Positions 8,511 through 19,268 of a stretch of 64,000 nt of DNA are shown here, piece by piece (positions within the stretch are counted from its first letter, which is position 1; the number at the start of each line of letters is the position of its first letter). The notes under the pieces are model-generated. The model saw only the letters and a list, made by a program, of their open reading frames with translations. It searched no databases and was not told where the DNA came from. The translations under genes and the position numbers were made by a program. Source of the stretch: JBCCFK01 sp965262315 (lineage in GTDB: Bacteria > Actinomycetota > Acidimicrobiia > Acidimicrobiales > UBA8592); contig CBDHFJ010000165.1 of the NCBI GenBank assembly GCA_965262315.1, positions 26,471 through 90,470 of the forward strand, written 5' to 3'.

Positions 8511-9448
8511 GGGGTCAGTGCTCCTTCGATGACGGTGGTCGCGAGCGCAGCGGCCACCTCGGGGTCGCGCATGATGGTGTCGGTGACGAGGCAGCGGACG
8601 CCGGTGGCCTCGACCGCCCCCGTCTGGCCGGCGTCGACCTGGTCGATGACCAGCGTCGCGGCCAGTTCCCGGTAGGCCTCGGCCACGCCCACGACCGACG
8701 GTTCCATGCCGAGCTCGCGCATCAGCCGATCGGCCGGGCCCTTCAGCGCCTTGCCGCCGACGATGGGGGAGATACCGACCACCCGGTCTCGCCGAGCGAG
8801 GATCGCCTCCCGGATGCCGGGCACCGAGATCACGGGACCGATGGACACCACCGGGTTCGACGGGGCGATCACCACCACGTCGGCATCGGCGATCGCCTGG
8901 AGCACCCCGGGCCCGGGCACGGTCTGGTCGATGCCGGCAAAGCGCACCGAGCTGACGGGGACGGCGTGTCGATGCCGGACGAAGTACTCCTGGAAGCCGA
9001 TCTCGCCGTGGTCGGCGGTGGTCACCCGGGTCTCGATCCGGCCGTCGGTCACGGGGAGCAGGGTGGCCTCGATGCCCCAGCCTGCGGTGATGGCAGCGGT
9101 GATGGCCGACAGGGGCTCGCCGGCCTGGAGTCGTCCCGTTCGGAACAGGTTGGTGCCCAGGTCGCGGTCGCCGAGGTTGAACCAGGTCTCGCCGCCGTAC
9201 CGACGCATCGTCTCCATGGCCTGCCACGTCTCGTCGGCGACACCCCAGCCGGTCTCGGTGTTGTCGACCCCGGCGAGCGTGTACGTCACGGTGTCGAGGT
9301 CGGGGCTGACGTGGAGGCCGTGCACGACGGTGTCGTCGGCGACGTTCACGATCGCCGTCACCCCGGCGGGGTCGACCGCGCGCACGAGTCCTCGGAGGAA
9401 GCGGGCCGCTCCGACACCACCGGCGATCACCGCACAAGTGATGCTCAT
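8507..9448 (-). CDS. cofD: 2-phospho-L-lactate transferase (F420 biosynthesis)
   Basis: This 313-residue CofD/FbiA-family protein starts with VIAGGVGAARFLRGL and carries NVADDTVVHGLHVSPDLDT and APSNPVVSIGPVI. It transfers the phospholactyl (or phosphoenolpyruvyl) moiety from an activated guanylyl donor to Fo, the step before CofE. It overlaps gmd upstream (ATGA) and cofE downstream (GTGA), so the three are probably translated together. Donor synthesis (CofC/FbiD) and Fo synthase are not in the window. Confidence 0.93.
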   Translation of the reverse strand: MSITCAVIAGGVGAARFLRGLVRAVDPAGVTAIVNVADDTVVHGLHVSPDLDTVTYTLAGVDNTETGWGVADETWQAMETMRRYGGETWFNLGDRDLGTNLFRTGRLQAGEPLSAITAAITAGWGIEATLLPVTDGRIETRVTTADHGEIGFQEYFVRHRHAVPVSSVRFAGIDQTVPGPGVLQAIADADVVVIAPSNPVVSIGPVISVPGIREAILARRDRVVGISPIVGGKALKGPADRLMRELGMEPSVVGVAEAYRELAATLVIDQVDAGQTGAVEATGVRCLVTDTIMRDPEVAAALATTVIEGALTP

Positions 9449-10422
9449 GCCAGAGGCCGGAGCCGGCCCTCGAGCAGCGCCATGTCGGCGTCGACCATCC
9501 CCACGACGAGCTGTTCGAAGGAGGTCTCGGGGCGCCAGTCGAGCTCGGTCTCGGCCTTCGTGGCGTCGCCGACCAGCAGGTCGACCTCCGCCGGTCGGAA
9601 GAACCGTTCGTCGATCACGACGTAGTCCTCGTAGTCGAGACCGAGATGGCCGAACGCGACCTCGCAGAAGTCCCGCACGCTGTGGGTCTCGCCCGTGCAG
9701 ACCACGTAGTCGTCGGCGACGTCTTGCTGCAGCATCGTCCACATGGCTTTGACGTAGTCCCCGGCGAAGCCCCAGTCGCGCTTGGCATCGAGGTTGCCGA
9801 GCGCCAGTTCGTCCACCATGCCGAGCTTGATCTGGGCCGCGGTGTGGGTGATCTTGCGGGTCACGAACTCGTGCCCCCGGCGAGGGCTCTCGTGGTTGAA
9901 CAGGATGCCCGACGACGCGTGGAGGTCGTAGCTCTCGCGGTAGTTGACGGTGATCCAGTGCCCGTACACCTTGGCGACGCCGTACGGGCTGCGCGGGTGG
10001 AACGGCGTCGCCTCGGTCTGGGGCACCTCTCGGACCTTGCCGAACATCTCGCTGGACGACGCCTGGTAGAAGCGGATCGACGGATCGACGATTCGGATGG
10101 CGTCGAGCAGGCGGGTGACGCCCAACGCCGTCGTCTCACCGGTCAGGACCGGCTGGCTGAACGACGTCTGCACGAACGACTGAGCGGCGAGGTTGTAGAC
10201 CTCCGATGGCTCGTGGTTCTTCAGGGCGTCGATCAGCGACACCTGGTCGAGGAGATCGCCGTTGACCAGCTCGAGCCGGTCCTGGATGTGGGCGATGCGC
10301 TCGAAGTTCACGGTGCTCGATCGACGCACCATGCCGACGACGGTGTAGTCCTTCTCGAGCAGCAACTCGGCCAGGTACGAGCCGTCCTGGCCGGTGATGC
10401 CGGTGATGAGTGCGGTGGGCAT
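9445..10422 (-). CDS. gmd: GDP-mannose 4,6-dehydratase
   Basis: This 325-residue extended SDR starts with ALITGITGQDGSYLAELLL, the characteristic Gmd form of the Rossmann motif. It has the catalytic SSSEMFG and the YGVAKVYGHW (YxxxK) segments and the family signature NHESPRRGHEFVTRKI. It converts GDP-D-mannose to GDP-4-keto-6-deoxymannose. The adjacent upstream epimerase/reductase probably uses this product. An AGGAG ribosome-binding sequence lies about 9 nt upstream of the ATG. The stop overlaps the cofD start. Confidence 0.95.
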   Translation of the reverse strand: MPTALITGITGQDGSYLAELLLEKDYTVVGMVRRSSTVNFERIAHIQDRLELVNGDLLDQVSLIDALKNHEPSEVYNLAAQSFVQTSFSQPVLTGETTALGVTRLLDAIRIVDPSIRFYQASSSEMFGKVREVPQTEATPFHPRSPYGVAKVYGHWITVNYRESYDLHASSGILFNHESPRRGHEFVTRKITHTAAQIKLGMVDELALGNLDAKRDWGFAGDYVKAMWTMLQQDVADDYVVCTGETHSVRDFCEVAFGHLGLDYEDYVVIDERFFRPAEVDLLVGDATKAETELDWRPETSFEQLVVGMVDADMALLEGRLRPLA

Positions 10423-10434
10423 GGGTTCGGTCTC

Positions 10435-11334
10435 CTAGGAGGAGGTGAGGGCCGCACGTGCCGCCTCGACGACGTCGTCGAGGGTGGTGCCCAGGTCGAT
10501 GGTGGGTTCCCAGCCCGTTGCGGCGCGGATCGCGGTGTTGTCGCCGCGCAGGACGGGCAGGTCCGACGGACGCTGGAGTTCGGGATCGGGGACGAGGGCG
10601 ATGGCGGGGTCGGTGCGATCGAGCAGCATGGCCACCAGCTCCGCAACGGCGTGATCGACACCCGAGCACACGTTGTAGGCCCGGTCGGGTTCGGCCGCGG
10701 TCCCGAGCAGCCGGTAGGCGCGCACGACGTCTCGGACGTCGGTGAAGTCGCGTCGGGCCTCGAGGTTGCCGACGCTGATCTCTCGTTCGCCGGCCGCCGC
10801 GGCACGGACGAGCCGACCCGCGATGGCCGATGCCACGAACCGCTCGCTCTGGCCGGGGCCGAGATGGTTGAAGGCCCGCGCCACCACGACCTCGAGCCCG
10901 GTTCGACTCCATTGCATCGCCGCCATCTCCGCCGCAGCCTTGGACGCTGCGTACGGGCTGGCCGGATGGAGTGGTGCGTCCTCGGCGATGGGCATGGCCT
11001 CGGGGGCCACCAGGCCGTAGACCTCGGCGCTGGAGACCACCACCACCCGGCGCACGCCGGCTTGGACCGCTGCGGCCAACACGGCCACGGTGCCTTCGCC
11101 GTTGGCGCGAAAGGTTCCGGTCGGGTCCCGCCAGGACGCGGCCACATCGGCTTGGCCGGCGAGGTGGTAGACGACCTCGGCGTCGGTGAACACGGCAGCC
11201 AGGGCCGGCTGATCCGTGATGTCGGGGCCACCATCGGCGCGATCGGTGGTGACGACCTCGTCTCCGCCGGCCTCGAGATGCCGGATCAGGTGGGGGCCGA
11301 CGAATCCACCGGCACCGGTGACGGCGACCTGCAC
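10435..11334 (-). CDS. NAD-dependent epimerase/dehydratase, probable GDP-6-deoxy-D-mannose reductase
   Basis: This 299-residue extended SDR has VTGAGGFVGPHLIRHL at the N-terminus, VVSSAEVYG, YAASKAAAE (catalytic Tyr and Lys) and RAFNHLGPGQSERF. The last motif is characteristic of the Rmd/GDP-4-keto-6-deoxymannose reductase group. Placed directly before gmd, it would complete GDP-D-rhamnose (or a related deoxyhexose) synthesis for envelope glycans. The GTG start sits 1 nt after the upstream gene's stop. The substrate assignment rests mainly on context and the RxFNHxGPGQ motif. Confidence 0.8.
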   Translation of the reverse strand: MQVAVTGAGGFVGPHLIRHLEAGGDEVVTTDRADGGPDITDQPALAAVFTDAEVVYHLAGQADVAASWRDPTGTFRANGEGTVAVLAAAVQAGVRRVVVVSSAEVYGLVAPEAMPIAEDAPLHPASPYAASKAAAEMAAMQWSRTGLEVVVARAFNHLGPGQSERFVASAIAGRLVRAAAAGEREISVGNLEARRDFTDVRDVVRAYRLLGTAAEPDRAYNVCSGVDHAVAELVAMLLDRTDPAIALVPDPELQRPSDLPVLRGDNTAIRAATGWEPTIDLGTTLDDVVEAARAALTSS

Positions 11335-11335
11335 G

Positions 11336-11752
11336 TCAGCGGGCCTCGAGTCCCAGCGCGGCTCGCAGCTGGGAGAGGTGGTCGTCGGCGACGACGCGGA
11401 AGGCACGGGACAGCTCCCGGAGTGGCTCGGGAAGGTCCGGCTCCAGGTCGGCCAGGATCGCTCCGATCCGATGTTCGACCCCGTCGAGGCGGTCGTCGAG
11501 GTCCTGGAGTCCGTCCCGGAGCTTGGCCGCGATCCGCGTCGCCCGTTCTGGGTCGTCGGCGAGCTCGCCGAGATCCCCGAGGAACGAGATGTCCGGCAGC
11601 TCGAGTTCGCCGGCCTCGACCTGCTTCTGCAGGTCCCGCCTGGCCACCTGGAAGCGGTTGACGGCGAGGACGCCGAGCCCGACCCCGGTGTAGAGGAGGT
11701 CGGTGACCCAGGCCACAGCAGGGTCCTGGGACTCGTTGTCGGGGGCGGGCAC
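11336..11752 (-). CDS. Hypothetical protein with helical, coiled-coil-like C-terminus
   Basis: This 138-residue protein has a short N-terminal amphipathic or hydrophobic segment (VTDLLYTGVGLGVLAVNRF) followed by charged helical sequence rich in Leu, Asp and Arg with heptad-like spacing. I do not recognise a family; the layout resembles phasin-like or membrane-associated helical proteins. It is the first gene of the minus-strand gmd/F420 operon, with the next start 1 nt after its stop. The start is GTG. Confidence 0.65.
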   Translation of the reverse strand: MPAPDNESQDPAVAWVTDLLYTGVGLGVLAVNRFQVARRDLQKQVEAGELELPDISFLGDLGELADDPERATRIAAKLRDGLQDLDDRLDGVEHRIGAILADLEPDLPEPLRELSRAFRVVADDHLSQLRAALGLEAR

Positions 11753-11882
11753 CGCCTCACTGTACGTGCGAGAAGGCCGGCCTCACCAGCCCGAACGAAC
11801 CCGATGGAACGGCTGGTGGGCGGGGTCCGAACAGCGTTGGTTCATGCATCGGGGGGTACGTCTCAGGAGCCGTTTTCGGGGC

Positions 11883-11888
11883 TAGCGT
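11883..11888 (+). promoter_or_regulatory. -10-like hexamer TAGCGT upstream of the GT2 gene
   Basis: TAGCGT ends 9 nt before the GTG at 11898. No SD is seen. Confidence 0.5.
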
Positions 11889-11897
11889 CTGTCCGTT

Positions 11898-14800
11898 GTG
11901 GATTCGCCCGATCAGCCCCCCGGCCCGGAGGGGCGGACCTCCGTCACCGCGCCTCGGGTGCAGATCGTCGTGGTCGCCCACGAGCCCGGTCCGTGGTTCG
12001 CGGAGACCCTGATCTCGCTCGCTGCGCAGGATTATCCCCGCTTCGGCGTGACCGTCGTGGCCGGCGGCCTCTCGGACGAGCACGAGGCCGATCTCGCCCG
12101 GTCGCTGCCCGATGCGGATGTCCAGGCCATTCCCGACGGTGCGGGCTACAGCGAATCCGCCAACGCCGTCCTCGCCGACTCGGCGACACCCGCCTTCTAC
12201 CTGTTCTGTCACGACGACGTGGCGTTGGCATCGGACGCGCTGCGGCTGCTGGTCGAGGAGGCGGTGCGCTCGAACGCGAGCATCGTCGGTCCGAAGCTCG
12301 TCGCCTGGGACCGCCCCGAAGAGCTCCTCGAGGTCGGGCTCGACGTCGACAAGATCGGCCACCCGCGCTCCCGAGTCGAGCGAGGTGAGCTGGACCAGGA
12401 GCAGCACGACGCCGTCACGGACGTGTTCGCAGTTCCTGGCGCGGTCCAGCTCATTCGCGGCGATCTCTTCCACGCGATGCGGGGGTTCGACACCCAGATG
12501 GGGGTGACGGGCGAGGACGTCGACTTCTGTTGGCGAGCTCACGTCGCAGGTGCCCGAGTCATGGTGTCGCCCTCCGCGGTCGTGCGCCATCGGGCGGCGC
12601 TGCCGGAGCGCCGGAGATCAGCCGAGCTGGAGCGGCTCCGGGAGCGCCACCGGATTCGCACGCTGCTGAGCGTGTACGGCATCGGCCACAGTCTCCGGGT
12701 CGTCCCTCAGGCGATCGTCTACAGCCTGTTGCGCGTGCTCGGTGCGCTGGCTGTCGGCCAGTTCTCGACGGCGCGCAGTGCCGTCGGGGCATGGCTGTGG
12801 AACCTCGCCCGGCCGGCGTCGCTCCTGCGCCGCCGCCGCCTCGTCCGCCGCACCCGAAAACTGTCCGACTCCGAGATCCGGCCACTCCAAGTCGGGGGAT
12901 TCGCCCCGCTCACCACCTACCTCCGGGGTCAACTGGGAGACGACAGTCGGGGCTCCCTCGGCTCCCGAATCCGTAATCTCATGCAGGCCGTGCGGGCCGG
13001 CCCCTCGAGGATCTCGCTCGGCTTCTGGGCGCTCGCCGTCGCGGTCCTGGTGTTCGGCAGCCGCCATCTCATCACGCGGCGGGTGCCGGTCGTGGGCGAT
13101 CTCGTCCCGTTCGATCTCGGCCCCGGCGAGTTGCTCGGCCGCTGGTTCTCGGGCTGGTCCACCATGGGGACGGGTCACGAGGCGGCGGCGCCGACCGCCT
13201 TCGGCCTGACGGGGCTGTTGGGCGTCGCGTTCCTCGGCTTCATGGGTCTGCTCCGGACCGCCATGACGGTGGGCATGCTGCCGCTGGGGGCGATCGGGAT
13301 GTGGCGTCTGCTGCGGCCGTTCTCGTCGCCGTGGATCAGAGTCATCGGCACCCTGACCTACCTCGTGTCGCCGGTGCCGTATGACGCCATGGGCAACGGA
13401 ACCTGGGGTGCCGTGCTCCTCTACGGCACCCTGCCCTGGGTGGTGGCGTCGCTCGGGCGCGGCGGCCGGATGGCACCGTTCGGTCGGCTCGGCGGATCGG
13501 TCGGCGAGGGCGTCCTCGAGCCGGGGTGGATCCGAGAGGTGCTGCTCCTCGGCCTCGTGCTGGGCGCCATCGCAGCCTTCGAACCCTTCGTCGTGGTCCT
13601 GGTGGTCGCGATGGCGATCGCCATCTCCCTGGGCAGCCTGTTGGCAGGGTGGCCCGGCGGCTCGGCTCGCATGGCGTCGGTCACCGCCGGCGGACTGGTG
13701 GTCGCGGCTGGGCTCAACGTGGCGTGGCTGGCCCACGCGATCTCGGGTGACCGCGATCTCGACTGGTTCGTCGGCACCAGACCCGAGGACGCTGCGGTGC
13801 CGGACCTCGTCGACCTGCTCCGGCTCGACACCGGGAACGTGGGTGGCGGCCCCCTGGGGTGGGCGCTGCCCGTGGCGGGAATCGTGCCGCTGCTGCTGGC
13901 CCGAGGCCCTCGGTGGGCCTGGGCTGTGCGTGGCCTCGCCATGTACCTGGCCGCGGTGGCCGGCGTGTGGGCCATCGGCAACGGATGGGCGCCCATCACC
14001 ATGCCCGCGCCCGAGGTGATGCTGACCGTGGGGTCGTTGGGCCTGGCGCTGTCGGCAGCCATGGGTGTCGCGGCCATCGAGCGCGATCTTCGCACCTACG
14101 GGTTCGGCTGGCGCCAACTGCTGCCCGTGACCGCCGTCGCGGCGTTGGTGCTCGCGGTGCTCCCGGCTGCCCGAGCCTCGTTCGACGGCGCATGGGAGAT
14201 GCCCGACCAGGACTTCAACCGGCAGTTGGCCGAGATCAACGGCGATCGACCCGAGCGGGTGCTCTGGATCGGTCACGACGACGTGCTGGGCGTGAGTGGC
14301 CGGAGCTTCGGTGACGGCCTCACCCTCGCTGTCAGTGGCTCGCGTGAGGTCGGCTTCGTCGACCGCTGGGCGGGTCTCGCTCAGCCGGCGGACGCATTGC
14401 TCGCCGATGCCGTGCAGCTGGCCATCGACGGTGGGACGTCGCGGCTCGGGCGGCTGCTCGCCCCGTTCGCGATCGGCGAGGTGATCGTGCTGGAACAGGC
14501 GGCACCCACCCCGGCGATCGGGGTCACCCGCTCCGTGCCCGATGCGCTGCTCGCCGCGTTGACCGAACAGCTCGACCTCGAGCAGGTGGAGATCACCCCG
14601 GGCGTCGCTCGTTATCGCAACACGGCCGCACTTCCGGTCGCTGCGGTGTTGCCCGAGGGCACGACCGCCGAGGTCGGGCTTCGCGAGTTCGCCGCCGACC
14701 GGTCACCGGTCGCATCCAGACCGCTCGTCGCCACGGGCGCGGTCGAGTTCAGCGGATCGGTGGCGGTGGGCGAAGAGGTCTACCTCGCCACGCCGGCCGG

Positions 14801-15020
14801 CGATGGCTGGGAGCTCACGGTCGAGAGTCGCGCTGCAGAAGCCCGATCTGCACTCGACTGGGCACAGGCGCATCGGGTGGGGCTGACCGGCGAGGCCACG
14901 CTCCGGTATCGGACGCCGTTCTCACACCGCCTGCTGATGGGCGGTCAGCTCGCGGTGTGGGTGATCGCCGTCGTGGCGCTGCTCCGGGTGAGCGGCCGTT
15001 CCCGGCAGGAACGCGCATGA
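11898..15020 (+). CDS. Large GT2 glycosyltransferase with multi-pass membrane C-terminal region
   Basis: This 1040-residue protein begins with a GT-A family 2 domain (about residues 20-240): IVVVAHEPGPWFAETL, a DxD-like element FCHDDVALAS, and GEDVDFCWRAHVAG, the ED-containing acceptor motif of GT2 enzymes. From about residue 375 to 760 there are repeated hydrophobic segments, followed by a soluble C-terminal region and a last membrane helix near residue 1015. Such giant GT2 proteins next to DUF5719 genes occur across actinobacteria and are thought to act on envelope polysaccharide; the substrate is unknown. The stop overlaps the next ATG (ATGA). Confidence 0.85.
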   Translation: MDSPDQPPGPEGRTSVTAPRVQIVVVAHEPGPWFAETLISLAAQDYPRFGVTVVAGGLSDEHEADLARSLPDADVQAIPDGAGYSESANAVLADSATPAFYLFCHDDVALASDALRLLVEEAVRSNASIVGPKLVAWDRPEELLEVGLDVDKIGHPRSRVERGELDQEQHDAVTDVFAVPGAVQLIRGDLFHAMRGFDTQMGVTGEDVDFCWRAHVAGARVMVSPSAVVRHRAALPERRRSAELERLRERHRIRTLLSVYGIGHSLRVVPQAIVYSLLRVLGALAVGQFSTARSAVGAWLWNLARPASLLRRRRLVRRTRKLSDSEIRPLQVGGFAPLTTYLRGQLGDDSRGSLGSRIRNLMQAVRAGPSRISLGFWALAVAVLVFGSRHLITRRVPVVGDLVPFDLGPGELLGRWFSGWSTMGTGHEAAAPTAFGLTGLLGVAFLGFMGLLRTAMTVGMLPLGAIGMWRLLRPFSSPWIRVIGTLTYLVSPVPYDAMGNGTWGAVLLYGTLPWVVASLGRGGRMAPFGRLGGSVGEGVLEPGWIREVLLLGLVLGAIAAFEPFVVVLVVAMAIAISLGSLLAGWPGGSARMASVTAGGLVVAAGLNVAWLAHAISGDRDLDWFVGTRPEDAAVPDLVDLLRLDTGNVGGGPLGWALPVAGIVPLLLARGPRWAWAVRGLAMYLAAVAGVWAIGNGWAPITMPAPEVMLTVGSLGLALSAAMGVAAIERDLRTYGFGWRQLLPVTAVAALVLAVLPAARASFDGAWEMPDQDFNRQLAEINGDRPERVLWIGHDDVLGVSGRSFGDGLTLAVSGSREVGFVDRWAGLAQPADALLADAVQLAIDGGTSRLGRLLAPFAIGEVIVLEQAAPTPAIGVTRSVPDALLAALTEQLDLEQVEITPGVARYRNTAALPVAAVLPEGTTAEVGLREFAADRSPVASRPLVATGAVEFSGSVAVGEEVYLATPAGDGWELTVESRAAEARSALDWAQAHRVGLTGEATLRYRTPFSHRLLMGGQLAVWVIAVVALLRVSGRSRQERA

Positions 15021-16609
15021 TCGCGCCGTCGACTCCCATCGACCGGTCGCGAGTCACCCGATGGCCCGCGATCATCCTGCTGGCCGCGGTGATCGCGCTG
15101 ATGGCCATCGTCGATGCCGGCGACGAGTCCGCGGCCGGTGACGCGGACCTCGAGCGCGCCATCGTCCCCACAGCCGGCCGGGCCGAAGCCTTGTCGAGCG
15201 CGTGGTACTGCGCTGCCGGCACCATCGTCGAAGGGGACTTCGCCGATCACACCGTCGTCATCGCCAACCCGTCGGGCACCGATGCCGAGGTGGTGCTCAC
15301 CGTCCATCCGGTCCTCGCGCCCCAGCCCCTCGCCATCGATCTGGATGCCGAGGACCTGGCGGAGGAGCTGGAGCTGGTGGCTCCCGAGGCCGTGGACCTC
15401 GGACGAGTGCTGACCACCGTCACCGTGCCGGCCCGGTCGGTGGAGCGGGTGCTGGTCCGCGACCTCGACGGCGTGGGGGGCGAGCACGCCGCCGTGCTGG
15501 TCGAGTCCGGCGTCGGCCAGATGGTCGTCGAACACATCGTGCGCGGGCCGAGCGGGGCCTCCTTGGCCCCCTGCCTGTCCACGTCGGCGTCGCAGTGGCA
15601 CTTCGCCGCCGGCACCACGCGCAGCGGCGCCCGGCAGGTCATCTCGGTCTTCAACCCGTTCCCGGGTGACGCCGTGGTCGACCTCACGTTCACCGCCGAC
15701 GGATCCGCTCGCGCACCGCAGATCTACGAAGGGCTGGTGGTGCCGTCCGGGACGGTCCTGCCCATCGACATCACCGACGTCGTGACCCTGTTCGACGTCG
15801 TCAGCGCTCGACTCGACGTCCGGACCGGCCGGGTGGTCGCGGACCGCCTGCTGGCGCTCGACGGCGACGAGGGCCTGCTGGGGCTCTCGGTCTCGCCGGG
15901 GTCGTCCGCTCCGGCACCGCAATGGGTGTTGCCGTCCAGCGGGCCGGCCGGCAGCGTCGACGCCATCGCCATCACCAACCCGTCCGACGTCGAGGCCGAG
16001 GTCGACCTCGAGGTCCGGCTGGACGTCCCCGAGCTCAACGGTGTCGTGGAGCCCATCGGCGTCCGGATCCGTGAAGGCAAGACCGTGGTCGTCGTGCTCC
16101 GGGGCGGGGCCGACCTGGTCGGCACCGCGTCGGTCGTCGACGCCTCGGCCCGCGTCCTCGACGACGTCGGGTACTGGGCGCTCGTTCGGTCGTTGAACGG
16201 GGTCGAGGTCATCGTCGACCGGTTCACGCTGTCCGCCGAGGCCGATCCGGCGACATCGGCCTCGCCGGCGCTGCCGGTGGCCGCCACCGGGCATCGGCTC
16301 ACCAGCGCCGACGGTGGTGGCGAGATCACCATCGTGAACCCCGCGTCGGACCGACTCGTCACCGCCGACATCGCCGCGACGTTCGACGGCAACCGGTTCG
16401 AGGTCGCGACGGTCGAGATCGGACAAGCGGCTCGCCTCGTGGTCGACCTGGAGGCGCTCGGCATCCCGGCAGACGCACTGGTGTCGGTCGAGACCAGCGA
16501 CCCGGTGTTCGTCGAGCGGCGGTACCGCCTCGACGGCGCCGGACAGGGAACGGCCACGTCGATCCCGGTTGCGGGTACCGAGGCCGTTGTCGAAGTTCCC
16601 TTCGGCTGA
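15017..16609 (+). CDS. Secreted, membrane-anchored DUF5719-like protein
   Basis: This 530-residue protein has one N-terminal membrane helix (about residues 15-35) and an exported region built of beta-rich repeats. Each repeat opens with an aromatic or Gly-rich turn and an N-P element (WYCAAGT...IANPSG; WHFAAGT...VFNPFPG; WVLPSSG...ITNPSD). The composition and the coupling to a giant GT2 gene match the DUF5719 family. The function is unknown; the GT2/DUF5719 pairing suggests envelope glycan assembly. The ATG overlaps the GT2 stop by 4 nt. Confidence 0.75.
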   Translation: MIAPSTPIDRSRVTRWPAIILLAAVIALMAIVDAGDESAAGDADLERAIVPTAGRAEALSSAWYCAAGTIVEGDFADHTVVIANPSGTDAEVVLTVHPVLAPQPLAIDLDAEDLAEELELVAPEAVDLGRVLTTVTVPARSVERVLVRDLDGVGGEHAAVLVESGVGQMVVEHIVRGPSGASLAPCLSTSASQWHFAAGTTRSGARQVISVFNPFPGDAVVDLTFTADGSARAPQIYEGLVVPSGTVLPIDITDVVTLFDVVSARLDVRTGRVVADRLLALDGDEGLLGLSVSPGSSAPAPQWVLPSSGPAGSVDAIAITNPSDVEAEVDLEVRLDVPELNGVVEPIGVRIREGKTVVVVLRGGADLVGTASVVDASARVLDDVGYWALVRSLNGVEVIVDRFTLSAEADPATSASPALPVAATGHRLTSADGGGEITIVNPASDRLVTADIAATFDGNRFEVATVEIGQAARLVVDLEALGIPADALVSVETSDPVFVERRYRLDGAGQGTATSIPVAGTEAVVEVPFG

Positions 16610-16624
16610 CGCTCGGCCGCCCGA

Positions 16625-17071
16625 TCAGGGAAAGTCGACGGCGGTTCCGTCGTCCGGCGTGATGATGCCGGCGTCGACCAAGGCGTCGCGGACCGCTTCG
16701 GGAGGTGGTGCGCCGAGCCACGACCACCGTACGACCCCGTCGTCATCGGCCAGAGCCACGATGGGCACGGCGTCAACGCCGTAGCGGTCGTGGACGGCTT
16801 TGGTCGATTCGACCGGGAGGTCCTGTACCGCCACCGACGCGAAGGTCACGTCCGCCAGCACGGCTCGGGCGTCGTGACACGACAGGCAGGTGTCGGAGCT
16901 GAAGAGCGCCAGCAGCCAAGGGAGTTCGGGCTGGTCGAAGTCCGCACGATCGAGCTGTTGTGGAGCCGCGAACTGGGGCGTCGATGGGGCATCGGGGGCG
17001 CGACCGTTGACCACGAAGGCGACGCCACCGGCTGCGGCGGCCACCAGGAGGACGATGACGAGCGTGGTCAT
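16625..17071 (-). CDS. Membrane-anchored thioredoxin-like protein
   Basis: This 148-residue protein has an N-terminal membrane anchor (VIVLLVAAAAGGVAFVV) and a thioredoxin fold with the redox motif CLSC in LALFSSDTCLSCHDARAV. The cis-Pro region appears as DAVPIVALAD. It probably exchanges disulfides outside the membrane or in cytochrome c maturation, but no partner is adjacent. It is convergent with the DUF5719-like gene, with 15 nt between them. Confidence 0.8.
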   Translation of the reverse strand: MTTLVIVLLVAAAAGGVAFVVNGRAPDAPSTPQFAAPQQLDRADFDQPELPWLLALFSSDTCLSCHDARAVLADVTFASVAVQDLPVESTKAVHDRYGVDAVPIVALADDDGVVRWSWLGAPPPEAVRDALVDAGIITPDDGTAVDFP

Positions 17072-17121
17072 CGTTCAGCGTCGCCGGTGACGGAGTCGAG
17101 CGGCACGGCGGGGGAGCGGCC

Positions 17122-19104
<1,983 letters not shown>

Positions 19105-19112
19105 GGTCACTC

Positions 19113-19118
19113 ATGGTA
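19113..19118 (-). promoter_or_regulatory. -10-like hexamer TACCAT, leaderless promoter of ftsH
   Basis: On the minus strand TACCAT ends 8 nt before the ATG at 19104. Confidence 0.55.
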
Positions 19119-19255
19119 GTGGGCCTCCGGCGGGTTGAATCACCAGGTGGACGTCGATCAACCACGGTCCCACGCCGCACATTCCCCGACCCGGTCGAGC
19201 GGCGACCGACTCGCGATCGCGGCCTGCTCGCCTTCGATGCCGACCGGGGGACCGG

Positions 19256-19261
19256 TACCAT
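19256..19261 (+). promoter_or_regulatory. -10-like hexamer TACCAT, leaderless promoter of the CPBP protease gene
   Basis: TACCAT ends 7 nt before the GTG at 19269, which supports that start over earlier in-frame codons. Confidence 0.55.
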
Positions 19262-19268
19262 CCGCACC

